DNA of 64,000 nt from Fertoeibacter niger (GTDB lineage Bacteria; Pseudomonadota; Alphaproteobacteria; Rhodobacterales; Rhodobacteraceae), in the NCBI RefSeq assembly GCF_009380135.2, contig NZ_WHUT02000002.1, positions 62,001 to 126,000 on the forward strand. Direction: 5' to 3'. Shown here piece by piece: positions 19,177 to 27,161 of the stretch (positions are counted from its first letter, which is position 1; the number at the start of each line of letters is the position of its first letter). The notes under the pieces were generated by a model that did no database searches, was not told the DNA's origin, and saw only the letters and a list, made by a program, of their open reading frames with translations. The translations under genes were made by a program, and so were the position numbers.

Positions 19177-19220
19177 TGTAACTTTAATCAGACATTCCAG
19201 AGTGTCAACTTTATTTGACA
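19177..19220 (-). promoter_or_regulatory. bchC promoter with tandem PpsR/CrtJ operators
   Basis: Two TGT-N12-ACA palindromes lie at 19177-19194 and 19203-19220, separated by exactly eight bases, the arrangement known for CrtJ at bchC in R. capsulatus. On the minus strand a perfect -35 TTGACA (19203-19208) lies in the upstream operator. A -10-like TAAAGT (19181-19186) lies in the other, with a 16-base spacer. PpsR binding would therefore cover both promoter elements and repress under oxygen. Confidence 0.88.
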
Positions 19221-19240
19221 GTTCCGGCGCCGAAAGCCAC

Positions 19241-20365
19241 TCAGGCCCGCGTCGCCACGACAGCGCTGGTCACGAATGGCCGGTAGCCGGGCAACACCCT
19301 GATCCCGGTGAAACCCGCAGCGGCCAGCAACCCGGCGATCTCGGCCCCCGACCTTGTGCGCCCGGTCTGCATCGCCAGCGTATAAAGCGCGAAATAGGTG
19401 TCTGTGGCCCGGTCAGGCCGCGCCCCGCCCGACATGGGTTCGGCCACCAGCACCCGCCCCCCTTGCGGCAACGCGGCATGGACCCGCGCCAACAGGCCCG
19501 CCACCGTGGCATCGGCATGGTCGTAAAGCACGCGGATCAGGCTGATGACATCGGCGCCCTGCGGCAGCGCATCGGTGCGGAACGACCCGGAGTGCAGTGC
19601 AACCCGCCCGGAAATGCCAGCCGCAGCAAGGCGTTGCGGGGCGGTCTTTACCACGTCGGGCAAGTCGAACAGCCCCAGCGCCAGCGCAGGATATGCCGCC
19701 GCCACCGCCGCCAGAAACGCCCCGCTGCCGCCACCCACATCCAGCAGATGCCGCGCGTCAGACAGATCCACCAGCCGCAGCACATCCTCGGCCACCAGAC
19801 TTTGGCTGTCAGCCATCAGCGCCGAATATTCCGCCGTCACCGCCGGATCAGTGGCCCCCGCACCAAAGACATAGGGCCAGAACCGCGCCAGTTCGGGGTC
19901 GGTCTGGCCACGAAAGAACGCCACCGGGTCGGCCAGATCGCGGTAAAGCACCGGGTGATGCCGGATCATCGCCACCAGCCCGGGCACCGCCAGCAGCGCC
20001 GCGCCACGCGGGGCCAGCGCGAAACGCCCGTCGCGCCGCCGATTCAGCAGCCCCATTGCCGCCCCGGCTTGCAGCAAAATCTGCATCCTTTCCGGCGGAA
20101 CCTGCGCAAAAGCCGCCAGCGCCGCCACCGGCAGGGCCCCTTCCTGCAAGCGGTGCAGCACGCGCAGTTCCACGAGCGCCAGCAACGCCTGCGACTGCAC
20201 GAAACCCGCCACCAGATCGAACAGCGCAGCCCCCTCGGCCCGCGCGATCCGGCGCAGCCCCGGCACCCGCGCCGCAAAGGCCTGAAACCGCCGCGACCCC
20301 GCCAGCCGCAGGATCAGCCCGGGGCGGGCGGGCGGCACCACCCCGGCAAACGGCTGATCCGTCAT
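19241..20365 (-). CDS. crtF: Demethylspheroidene O-methyltransferase CrtF
   Basis: S-adenosylmethionine-dependent methyltransferase that methylates the 1-hydroxy group in spheroidene synthesis; 374 residues. The N-terminal helical dimerisation part precedes a class I methyltransferase fold with the SAM motif LLDVGGGSGAFLAAVA and ISLIRVLYDHADATV. It starts one base after the crtE stop, so the two are coupled. The superoperon continues into bchC past the PpsR-regulated promoter. Confidence 0.95.
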   Translation of the reverse strand: MTDQPFAGVVPPARPGLILRLAGSRRFQAFAARVPGLRRIARAEGAALFDLVAGFVQSQALLALVELRVLHRLQEGALPVAALAAFAQVPPERMQILLQAGAAMGLLNRRRDGRFALAPRGAALLAVPGLVAMIRHHPVLYRDLADPVAFFRGQTDPELARFWPYVFGAGATDPAVTAEYSALMADSQSLVAEDVLRLVDLSDARHLLDVGGGSGAFLAAVAAAYPALALGLFDLPDVVKTAPQRLAAAGISGRVALHSGSFRTDALPQGADVISLIRVLYDHADATVAGLLARVHAALPQGGRVLVAEPMSGGARPDRATDTYFALYTLAMQTGRTRSGAEIAGLLAAAGFTGIRVLPGYRPFVTSAVVATRA

Positions 20366-20366
20366 G

Positions 20367-21248
20367 TCAGGCGCGCGCCCGCACGGGGCTGGCCGACAGG
20401 GCGCCCGGCATCATCCGCTCGGCATAGCGGTTGACCATCTGCGCCAGCATCGCCTCGCCCGGGCAAGACGGGATCGAGGCGATGGCCCCGCCCAGAATAT
20501 CCTTCAACCGCCCCATCGCCCCCTGCACGCCCAGTTCGCGCACCGCGTTGGGGCGGGCATGCAGCGCATCCTGCCCCACCGGCTTGCCCAGCTCATCCGC
20601 GCTGCACAAGGCATCGCGCAGATCATCGGCCACCTGAAACGCCTCGCCGATGCGCGCGCCCAGTTCTTCCCACGGTTCCGCCTCTTGCCCCGCGGCAAGG
20701 GCACCCATCTGGGTCGCGGCGATGAACAGCGCCCCGGTCTTGGCGCGGTGATAGGCCGACAGGTTGATGACTGCCTCTGATTCCCAGCCCTGGCCTGCGC
20801 AGATGCCCATCGGCATGCCGGTGCGCCGCGCCAGTGCGCCGATCAGCGCCACCGCCCGGTCGGGTGCATTGTCCGCCGCCCGCGCCAACACCTCGAACGC
20901 CATCACGATCAGGCTGTCACCCGTCAGCACCGCCAAAGGTTCGGAATAGGCGCGATGGACCGAAGGCTTGCCGCGCCGGATGTCGGCATCGTCAAAACAC
21001 GGCAGGTCATCATGCACCAGACTGGCGGAATGGATCAGTTCCAGCGCCACGGCGGCGGCATCCGACAGGCCGGGCCGGTCATCCCCGCAGGCCAGCGCGA
21101 CAGACAGCAGAATCGTCGGGCGGATTCGCGCGCCGCCCGGCGTCACCGCATAATCCAGCGCGCCCGCCAGCCGCGCAGGCGCATCGCCACCCTGGCCCTG
21201 CGCCACGGCCTGCGCCATCGCCGCCTCGATCCGCCTGTCCAGTGCCAT
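20367..21248 (-). CDS. crtE: Geranylgeranyl diphosphate synthase CrtE
   Basis: Makes GGPP, the precursor of carotenoids and of the bacteriochlorophyll tail; 293 residues. The first Asp-rich motif DDLPCFDDADIRRG and the second in FQVADDLRDAL bind Mg-diphosphates. LELIHSASLVHDD precedes the first. It is the first gene of the crtE-crtF-bch-puf superoperon and shares with crtD a divergent control region holding two PpsR sites. Confidence 0.96.
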   Translation of the reverse strand: MALDRRIEAAMAQAVAQGQGGDAPARLAGALDYAVTPGGARIRPTILLSVALACGDDRPGLSDAAAVALELIHSASLVHDDLPCFDDADIRRGKPSVHRAYSEPLAVLTGDSLIVMAFEVLARAADNAPDRAVALIGALARRTGMPMGICAGQGWESEAVINLSAYHRAKTGALFIAATQMGALAAGQEAEPWEELGARIGEAFQVADDLRDALCSADELGKPVGQDALHARPNAVRELGVQGAMGRLKDILGGAIASIPSCPGEAMLAQMVNRYAERMMPGALSASPVRARA

Positions 21249-21301
21249 GAAACGCCCTTTCGCAGATGATTGGCCGGCGGAACGGCCCGCAGCCCGGTTT
21301 G

Positions 21302-21343
21302 TGTAATTTATTTCTTACACCACACTGTCATTCATACTGGACA
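21302..21343. promoter_or_regulatory. Two PpsR/CrtJ operators between crtE and crtD
   Basis: TGT-N12-ACA palindromes lie at 21302-21319 (TGTA...TACA) and 21326-21343 (TGTC...GACA), six bases apart, in the divergent crtE/crtD spacer. One regulator pair could control both the crtEF-bch-puf superoperon and crtDC. On the minus strand the inner site provides ATGACA, a near -35 for crtE; no convincing -10 was found for either direction. Confidence 0.85.
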
Positions 21344-21388
21344 CATCCGCCGGGCAAGTCAACAATCGCCGCCATGGAACAGGCGGGG

Positions 21389-22978
21389 ATGTCAGAACCC
21401 ACGCAGCCCGGACCGGGCGCGCGGGTGGTTGTGGTTGGCGCGGGCTTTGGCGGCCTTGCGGCGGCCATCCGTCTGGCGCGCGCTGGCCTTTCGGTCACGG
21501 TGATCGAGGCGCAGGCAGGCCCGGGCGGCAAGGCGCGCACCCTGCCTTCGGCGGCAGGCCCGGTGGATGCCGGGCCCACGGTGCTGACCCTGCGGGCGGT
21601 GTTCGACGATCTCTTCACCCTGTGCGGCACGCGGCTGGAGGATCATGCAACCCTGATCCCGCAGCCCCTGCTGGCCCGGCACTGGTGGCCCGATGGCAGC
21701 AGCCTTGACCTGTTCAGCGACGCCGAGGCCAGCGCCACCGCCATCGCGGCCTTTGCCGGGCCGCGCGAGGCCGCAGCCTTCCGGCGCTTTCACGCGCTGA
21801 CCGCCCGGCTTTATGATGCGTTCGAGGGGCCGGTGATGCTGTCGCCCCGCCCTGACAGCGCGGCGATCCTGCGCGCGGCGCTGCGCGACCCCGGCCTTTG
21901 GCCCGCGCTGCTGCCCGGCATGACGCTGGCGCGGCTGCTGCGGCTTTACTTCCGCGACCCGCGTCTGCGGCAGTTGTTTGGCCGCTATGCCACCTATGTC
22001 GGCGGCACGCCCAGCCGCAGCCCCGCCGTGCTGGCGCTGATCTGGCAGGCCGAGGCGCGGGGCGTCTGGGCGGTGCAGGGCGGCATGCACGGGCTGGCAC
22101 AGGCGCTGGCAAAGCTGGCTGCGGCGCAAGGCGTGCAGTTCCGCTATGGCACCGGGGTGGCGCGCATCATCTGGCAGGGTGGCCGCGTGTCGGGCGTGCA
22201 ACTGGATGACAAGCGCAGCCTGGCCTGCGACCGGGTTGTGTTTAACGGCGACCCGGCGGCTCTGCGCGCGGGCCTGCTGGGCGGCGGAGCCAAGGCCGCC
22301 CTGCCCGCCAGCGCCGTCACCAAACGCAGCCTGTCGGCTTATGTCTGGGCCTTTGCGGCACGGGCCGAGGGCCTGCCGCTGGCCTATCACAACGTGTTCT
22401 TCGCCGCCGACCCCGCCCGCGAATTCGGCCCGATCCGCCGCGGCACCATGCCCGAAGACCCCACGCTTTACCTCTGCGCCGAGGACCGCGCCACCGGCAC
22501 CGTCCCGCAGGGCGCAGAGCGGTTCGAGATCATCATGAACGGCCCGCCCCTGCGCGACGGCCAGCCCGCCCCTGAAGAGGACAGCAAGTGCCACAGCCGC
22601 ACCTTCCCGCCACTGGCCCGTTTCGGGCTGACCTTCACGCCCACGCCCGACACGCGCAGCCTGACCACGCCACAGGGCTTTGCCAGGGCCTTCCCGGGCT
22701 CGCAGGGGGCGCTTTACGGCCTGTCGCCCGAAGGGATGATGGCGGCCTTTCACCGGCCGGGGGCGAAAACCCTGCTGCCGGGGCTGTATCTGGCGGGGGG
22801 CGGGGCGCATCCGGGGGCGGGGGTGCCGATGGCGGCGCTCTCCGGCAAGCACGCGGCAGGGGCGATGCTGGCGGACCTTGCTTTGCCATCGAAGTCTGCC
22901 CCGACGGCTATGCCTGGTGGTATGTCGATGGTGTCGCGGATGACGGGCGGCGGGCGGTCTCGGTCATCGGGTTCATAG
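21389..22978 (+). CDS. crtD: Methoxyneurosporene/hydroxyneurosporene desaturase CrtD
   Basis: FAD enzyme introducing the C3-C4 double bond in the spheroidene pathway. The dinucleotide-binding motif VVVGAGFGGLAAAIRLARAG lies near residue 15. The C-terminal flavin motif is TLLPGLYLAGGGAHPGAGVPMA. The chosen ATG (MSEPTQPG) has AGG five bases upstream; an in-frame ATG at 21374 is an alternative. The last roughly 30 codons (after AGAMLADLALPSK) overlap the crtC frame, so the C-terminal tail is unlikely to be conserved for its own sake. Confidence 0.93.
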   Translation: MSEPTQPGPGARVVVVGAGFGGLAAAIRLARAGLSVTVIEAQAGPGGKARTLPSAAGPVDAGPTVLTLRAVFDDLFTLCGTRLEDHATLIPQPLLARHWWPDGSSLDLFSDAEASATAIAAFAGPREAAAFRRFHALTARLYDAFEGPVMLSPRPDSAAILRAALRDPGLWPALLPGMTLARLLRLYFRDPRLRQLFGRYATYVGGTPSRSPAVLALIWQAEARGVWAVQGGMHGLAQALAKLAAAQGVQFRYGTGVARIIWQGGRVSGVQLDDKRSLACDRVVFNGDPAALRAGLLGGGAKAALPASAVTKRSLSAYVWAFAARAEGLPLAYHNVFFAADPAREFGPIRRGTMPEDPTLYLCAEDRATGTVPQGAERFEIIMNGPPLRDGQPAPEEDSKCHSRTFPPLARFGLTFTPTPDTRSLTTPQGFARAFPGSQGALYGLSPEGMMAAFHRPGAKTLLPGLYLAGGGAHPGAGVPMAALSGKHAAGAMLADLALPSKSAPTAMPGGMSMVSRMTGGGRSRSSGS

Positions 22979-23811
22979 GCTCGGTCTTTTCGCCTTGGTA
23001 TCGCTGGTCGGGGCGGCGCGATCCGGCCAACCATTGCTGCATCAACGTGGCCACCTATGGCCCCGGCGGGCGGTTCACCATGACCGACCGCGGCCGCGCG
23101 GCGCTGCGCCAGACACCCGACACGCTGACCGTCGGCCCCAGCCGCATGCACTGGACCGGGCGGCAACTGGTGATCGAGATTGACGAGGTGGGCGCGCTGC
23201 CCATGGTCACGCCGGTCAGGGGCCGCATCGTGCTGACCCCCTCGGGCGTCACCGATGTCGAGGTGGCGCTGACCCCCGACGGGCGGCACATCTGGCGCCC
23301 CTTCGCCCCCACCGGGCGGATCGAGGTCGATCTGACGCAAGGCCACCGTTGGCAGGGCCACGGCTATTTCGACGCGAATTTCGGCACGAAGGCGCTGGAG
23401 GCGGATTTCCGGTCATGGACCTGGGGCCGCTATCCTTTGCGCGACGGGGCGGCCTGTTTCTATGACGCGATCCGCGCCGATGGCTCGCGGCTGGCACTGG
23501 GCCTGCATGTGACACCCGAAGGTGTTGCGCGCGAAATCACCCCGCCCGCCCCGGCACGCATGGCCCGGACGCTGTGGGGCATCCGGCGTGATACCCCCGC
23601 CGACCCCGGCTTTCAGCCCCGGCAGGTGATGGCCATGCTCGAGGCTCCGTTCTATTCCCGTTCACTGGTCGAAACCCGGCTGGGCGGCGAGGTGACCACC
23701 GGCGTGCATGAGGCGTTGGACCTGCGGCGTTTCCGCTCGCCGCTGTTGATGCCCATGCTGGCCGTGCGGGTGCCGCGAAGGGCGGGGTGGCAGTTTGCCG
23801 ATGCGGTATAG
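22963..23811 (+). CDS. crtC: Carotenoid 1,2-hydratase CrtC, start codon unclear
   Basis: Hydrates the terminal double bond of neurosporene/lycopene derivatives. The conserved core is IGFIGSVFSPWYRWSGRRDP, HCCINVATYGPGGRFTMTDRGR and FDANFGTKALEADFRSWTWGR. In this frame I find no ATG, GTG or TTG between an unlikely ATG at 22588 and a GTG at 23047, which lies inside the conserved block. By remembered family length (about 280 residues) the start should be near the GTC at 22963 or ATC at 22966. The crtD stop at 22976-22978 falls here, so coupled or non-canonical initiation, or a base error, is likely. Confidence 0.85.
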   Translation, partial: VIGFIGSVFSPWYRWSGRRDPANHCCINVATYGPGGRFTMTDRGRAALRQTPDTLTVGPSRMHWTGRQLVIEIDEVGALPMVTPVRGRIVLTPSGVTDVEVALTPDGRHIWRPFAPTGRIEVDLTQGHRWQGHGYFDANFGTKALEADFRSWTWGRYPLRDGAACFYDAIRADGSRLALGLHVTPEGVAREITPPAPARMARTLWGIRRDTPADPGFQPRQVMAMLEAPFYSRSLVETRLGGEVTTGVHEALDLRRFRSPLLMPMLAVRVPRRAGWQFADAV

Positions 23812-23815
23812 GCTA

Positions 23816-23870
23816 CGATCTTTCTGCGAAAGATCCCGCAGGCATTCCTGATTTTTCGCAGAAAAATCGT
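23816..23870. repeat. Double-hairpin intergenic element, copy 2
   Basis: Hairpin A is GATCTTTC-TGC-GAAAGATC (23817-23835) and hairpin B is GATTTTTC-GCA-GAAAAATC (23850-23868). It has the same order, stem length and TGC/GCA loops as the copy at 3877, with paired base changes in hairpin A. It lies between convergent crtC and tspO and could be a bidirectional terminator. Confidence 0.82.
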
Positions 23871-23883
23871 CCGCCCAAGCAAA

Positions 23884-24351
23884 TCAGGCCACAACGGCCG
23901 CCCGGTTCTTCCACCAGACCGAGGCGTTCAGCGCCGTGGCGATCGTGACCCACAAAAGGTAAGGCGCGAACAAAAGCCCCGCAATGGCATCCAGCGCCCA
24001 GAAACCGCGCATCGTCATCGCCACCGCCACCCACAGCAGCACGATCACCACCAGCCCCGTGCCCATCCGCTTCAGGCCAAAGAACACCGGCGTCCACAAC
24101 GTGTTCAGCGCGATCTGCACCGACCACCAGGCCAGCGCCGCCCCCGATCCCGCGATCAGCGCCACCCGCATGCCCGCGTAGGCGATGGCGATGTAAAGCA
24201 CCGTCCAGACCACCGGAAACACCCAGTTCGGCGGCGTCCATGACGGCTTTTCCAGGCTTTCATACCAGGCCCCCGGCTGGATCAGCGCACCCGTGGCCGC
24301 CGCCGCCCCACAGGCAAAAAGGTAAGTCAGGAACAGGCCCCAGTCCATCAT
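23884..24351 (-). CDS. tspO: TspO/MBR tryptophan-rich sensory protein
   Basis: Five-span membrane protein (formerly CrtK) that binds tetrapyrroles and, in R. sphaeroides, lowers photosynthesis gene expression under oxygen. The 155-residue protein has the family's LEKPSWTPPNWVFPVVWTVLY and QIALNTLWTPVFFGL, with many Trp. GGGAG five bases before the first of two adjacent ATGs supports that start. Its place between crtC and crtB is conserved in Rhodobacter. It begins 43 bases downstream of crtB on the same strand. Confidence 0.95.
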   Translation of the reverse strand: MMDWGLFLTYLFACGAAAATGALIQPGAWYESLEKPSWTPPNWVFPVVWTVLYIAIAYAGMRVALIAGSGAALAWWSVQIALNTLWTPVFFGLKRMGTGLVVIVLLWVAVAMTMRGFWALDAIAGLLFAPYLLWVTIATALNASVWWKNRAAVVA

Positions 24352-24394
24352 GCGATCTCCCGTTGTCCGCCTTTACTTAGGCCGGGCACGCGGG

Positions 24395-25465
24395 TTATCC
24401 AAGCCTTTGCCGCGCCATTCCGCCCGCATGGCCCCTGTCGCGCGCCTCCAGCTGCGCCAGAACCGCCAGCAGCGCATCAGACCGCGCCTTTTCCGGGCGC
24501 TGCCGGGCGGCGGCCTGCACCAGAAAGGCCACTTCGGGCACCGGGGCGGCATGCAGCACGGCGGCGCGGGGTGCCAGCGGCGTTGCAGCGGCACGCAGGG
24601 CCGCCAAAGCCAGCCAGCCGATCTTCTGCGCTTTTGTGGTGCGGGCGCGGCGGGTGATGCTGTCATGGCGATTGCGCGCCACCGCGCCGCCGATACCGGC
24701 ATAGATGTGCCGCGCGGCAAAGATGCCCGGGCGGCAGGCCAGCGGCAGCGCGGGCACCCCGGCATCGGCGCGGGCATAAAGCCGGTCCGCCTCGGCCAGC
24801 AACCTTGCAGTCACGCGGGCGATGCGCGGGTCGGGGCGCGGATCGGCCAGGAAAGCCCCGGGGCACAGCCCCTCCTCCGCCAGCCAATTGGCGGGCAGAT
24901 AAAGGCGGCCCGCCCGCGCATCCTCGCCCACATCGCGGGCGATATTGGTCAACTGCATCGCCAGCCCCAGATCGCAGGCCCGCGCCAGCGCGTCGGCGTC
25001 ACGCACCCGCATCAGCACGCACATCATCGCGCCCACCGCAGCCGCCACCCGGGCGGAATAGGCCAGCACGCCGGGCAGATCGTCATAGCGCCGCCCGACC
25101 GCATCCCATGCCAGCCCCTCCAGCAGCGCCTCGGGCAGGGCGCGGGGCATGTCGAACTCCTGCACCACCGCGGCAAAGGCACGGTCGGCGGCGGCGTTGC
25201 GCGGGCGGCCCTGATAGACCAGATCCAGCCGGTCGCGCAAGGTCAGCACGGCGCGGGCCTTGGCATCGGCATCCTCCGCCCGGCCCGCGCCCACGGCGTC
25301 ATCCACCGCATCATCCGCCAGCCGGCAAAAGGCATAGAGCGCCAAGGCCGGGTCACGCACTTTCGCAGGCAGCAGCCGGGATGCCGCATGAAACGACAGC
25401 GACCCCTGACGGATCGCCGCGCGGCAGGCGGCCATGTCGGCGGCAGGATCGGCGGCGGCAATCAT
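24395..25465 (-). CDS. crtB: Phytoene synthase CrtB
   Basis: Condenses two GGPP to 15-cis-phytoene, the first committed carotenoid step; 356 residues. Substrate-Mg motifs are visible as AFCRLADDAVDDAV and LTNIARDVGEDARAGRLYLP, the squalene/phytoene synthase signature. The ATG overlaps the crtI stop (ATGA). The C-terminal roughly 60 residues are Ala-rich and less conserved. Confidence 0.96.
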   Translation of the reverse strand: MIAAADPAADMAACRAAIRQGSLSFHAASRLLPAKVRDPALALYAFCRLADDAVDDAVGAGRAEDADAKARAVLTLRDRLDLVYQGRPRNAAADRAFAAVVQEFDMPRALPEALLEGLAWDAVGRRYDDLPGVLAYSARVAAAVGAMMCVLMRVRDADALARACDLGLAMQLTNIARDVGEDARAGRLYLPANWLAEEGLCPGAFLADPRPDPRIARVTARLLAEADRLYARADAGVPALPLACRPGIFAARHIYAGIGGAVARNRHDSITRRARTTKAQKIGWLALAALRAAATPLAPRAAVLHAAPVPEVAFLVQAAARQRPEKARSDALLAVLAQLEARDRGHAGGMARQRLG

Positions 25466-27051
25466 TCGGCGGCCAGCGGCAAAGCCGCAACGTCATGGAA
25501 CGGCGCATCGGGCACCAGCGTGCCCAGCACCTCGGCCGAGGCAATCACCCCCGGCAGGCCTGCGCCGGGATGCGTGCCCGCGCCGACCAGATACAGGCCC
25601 TTCGCCTCTTCGCTGACATTGTGCGGCCGGAACCAGGCCGATTGCAGAATGCGCGGCTCGATGGAAAAGCCCGATCCATAGGGCGACAGATAACGGTCAC
25701 GGAAATCCTCGGGCGTGAAGACCAGACTTGATGTGATACGCGAGGATAGACCCGGAAGCAGTTGCTTTTCCAGCACAGCCAGCACTTTCTGGCGGTATGG
25801 TTCCGCCTCGGCCCGCCAGTCAACAGGGTGTTTGAACCCCAGATGCGGCACCGGCGACAGGGCATAGAACGTGTCATCGCCCGCAGGTGCCACAGAAGGG
25901 TCGGTGACAGACGGGCGGTGCACATAAAGGCTCATGTCGCCCGACAGCCGCCCCTTAATGAAGATGTCGCGCACCAGACCCTTGTAGCGCGGGCCGTTCA
26001 GGATGGTGTGATGCCCGGCATCCTTCCACATCCCCGCCGTGCCTCTGGTGCCGAAATACCAGACGAACAGCCCCATCGACCACCGCTTGCGCGCCAGTTT
26101 CGCATCTGTCCACCGCTTGCGCGGCAGGTTGCGCAGCAGGCGGGTGTAGGTATGCCCGGCATCGGCGTTCGACACCACCAGCCCCGCGCGCAAGACCGTG
26201 CCACCCACCAGCCTCACCCCCTGCGCGCGCCCGTCTTTCACAAGGATTTCATCCACTTCGGCGTTCATCCTGAACTGGCCGCCCTGCCCTTCGACCACCC
26301 GCGCCATGGCAGCGGCAATCGCGGCCACGCCGCCCATGGCATAGTGAACGCCAAATTCCTTCTCCAGATGGCTGACGAGGATATACATTGACGTGACGTG
26401 GAACGGGTCGCCGCCGATGAACAAGGGGTGAAACGACAGCGCCATGCGCAAACGTTCATCCTTCACCCGCCGCGCGGCATGGGCATAGACCGAACGGTCG
26501 GCCCGCATGCGCACGAAAGTTGGCAGCACCTTCAGCAGGTCGGTGAAACGGTGCATGGAACGGCGGCCCAGATCCTCGAACCCGAACCAATAGCGCGCCT
26601 CGCTGTCTTTCAGGAACTTCTCGTAACCCTTTGTGTCCGCAGGCGAAAGCCGCGCAACCTCGGCCCGCATCGCATCGGTGTCTTGCCGGGCGGTGAAGTG
26701 CGAGCCGTCTGGCCAGCGAATCTCATAAAAAGGATCCAGCGGGCGCAGATCGACATCGGTGGCGAAATCACGCCCGCAGGCGGCCCACAGATCGCGCAAC
26801 CCCTGCGGCACGGTCACGATGGTGGGCCCCAGATCAAACCGGTGGCCGCCCTGGGTGATGGATGACCCGCGCCCGCCCGGCATGTCCAGCCGGTCGATCA
26901 CCGTCACGCGCCAGCCCTTTGCCCCCAGCCGCATGGCCGAGGCAAGCCCGCCCAGCCCTGCACCGATGACAATGGCATGGCCCGCATCCTCCGCGTCACG
27001 GGTGGCAAGATGCGGGGCAAAGGCGGGGCGGGGCGCAGCATGTGTCAACAT
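25462..27051 (-). CDS. crtI: Phytoene desaturase CrtI
   Basis: FAD-dependent desaturase; in Rhodobacter it performs three desaturations of phytoene to neurosporene. It is 529 residues from the ATG of MLTHAAPRPAF. The N-terminal motif is IVIGAGLGGLASAMRLGAKGW and the C-terminal flavin signature is GLYLVGAGTHPGAGLPGVI. There is no Shine-Dalgarno before this ATG, and a PpsR site sits 15 bases upstream, so the mRNA may be leaderless. crtB is translationally coupled behind it. Confidence 0.95.
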   Translation of the reverse strand: MLTHAAPRPAFAPHLATRDAEDAGHAIVIGAGLGGLASAMRLGAKGWRVTVIDRLDMPGGRGSSITQGGHRFDLGPTIVTVPQGLRDLWAACGRDFATDVDLRPLDPFYEIRWPDGSHFTARQDTDAMRAEVARLSPADTKGYEKFLKDSEARYWFGFEDLGRRSMHRFTDLLKVLPTFVRMRADRSVYAHAARRVKDERLRMALSFHPLFIGGDPFHVTSMYILVSHLEKEFGVHYAMGGVAAIAAAMARVVEGQGGQFRMNAEVDEILVKDGRAQGVRLVGGTVLRAGLVVSNADAGHTYTRLLRNLPRKRWTDAKLARKRWSMGLFVWYFGTRGTAGMWKDAGHHTILNGPRYKGLVRDIFIKGRLSGDMSLYVHRPSVTDPSVAPAGDDTFYALSPVPHLGFKHPVDWRAEAEPYRQKVLAVLEKQLLPGLSSRITSSLVFTPEDFRDRYLSPYGSGFSIEPRILQSAWFRPHNVSEEAKGLYLVGAGTHPGAGLPGVIASAEVLGTLVPDAPFHDVAALPLAAE

Positions 27052-27066
27052 GCAGATACGATATAC

Positions 27067-27084
27067 TGTCCATTTCAATTTACA
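27067..27084 (-). promoter_or_regulatory. PpsR/CrtJ operator at crtI
   Basis: A TGT-N12-ACA palindrome 15 bases upstream of the crtI ATG. On the minus strand a -35-like TTGTAA is followed after 16 bases by TATCGT. That would place the transcription start at or next to the A of the ATG. Confidence 0.8.
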
Positions 27085-27142
27085 ACACGCGACTGCGCGG
27101 CGCGGCAAAATCCCGTATGCCCTTCCCCTGGCACTTGAAACC

Positions 27143-27160
27143 TGTAAGATCGGATTGACA
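27143..27160 (+). promoter_or_regulatory. PpsR/CrtJ operator at crtA
   Basis: A TGT-N12-ACA palindrome ends one base before the GTG start of crtA. Its centre is 76 bases from that of the crtI-side operator (58 bases between them), so two bound PpsR complexes could interact across the divergent spacer. It contains TTGACA (27155-27160), a perfect -35 hexamer, which is hard to reconcile with the GTG start. Confidence 0.8.
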
Positions 27161-27161
27161 G

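Noticed and set aside
22588-22962. ATG at 22588 as the crtC start.
   Set aside because: It would add about 125 residues of Gly/Arg-rich sequence that is just the shifted frame of the conserved crtD C-terminus.
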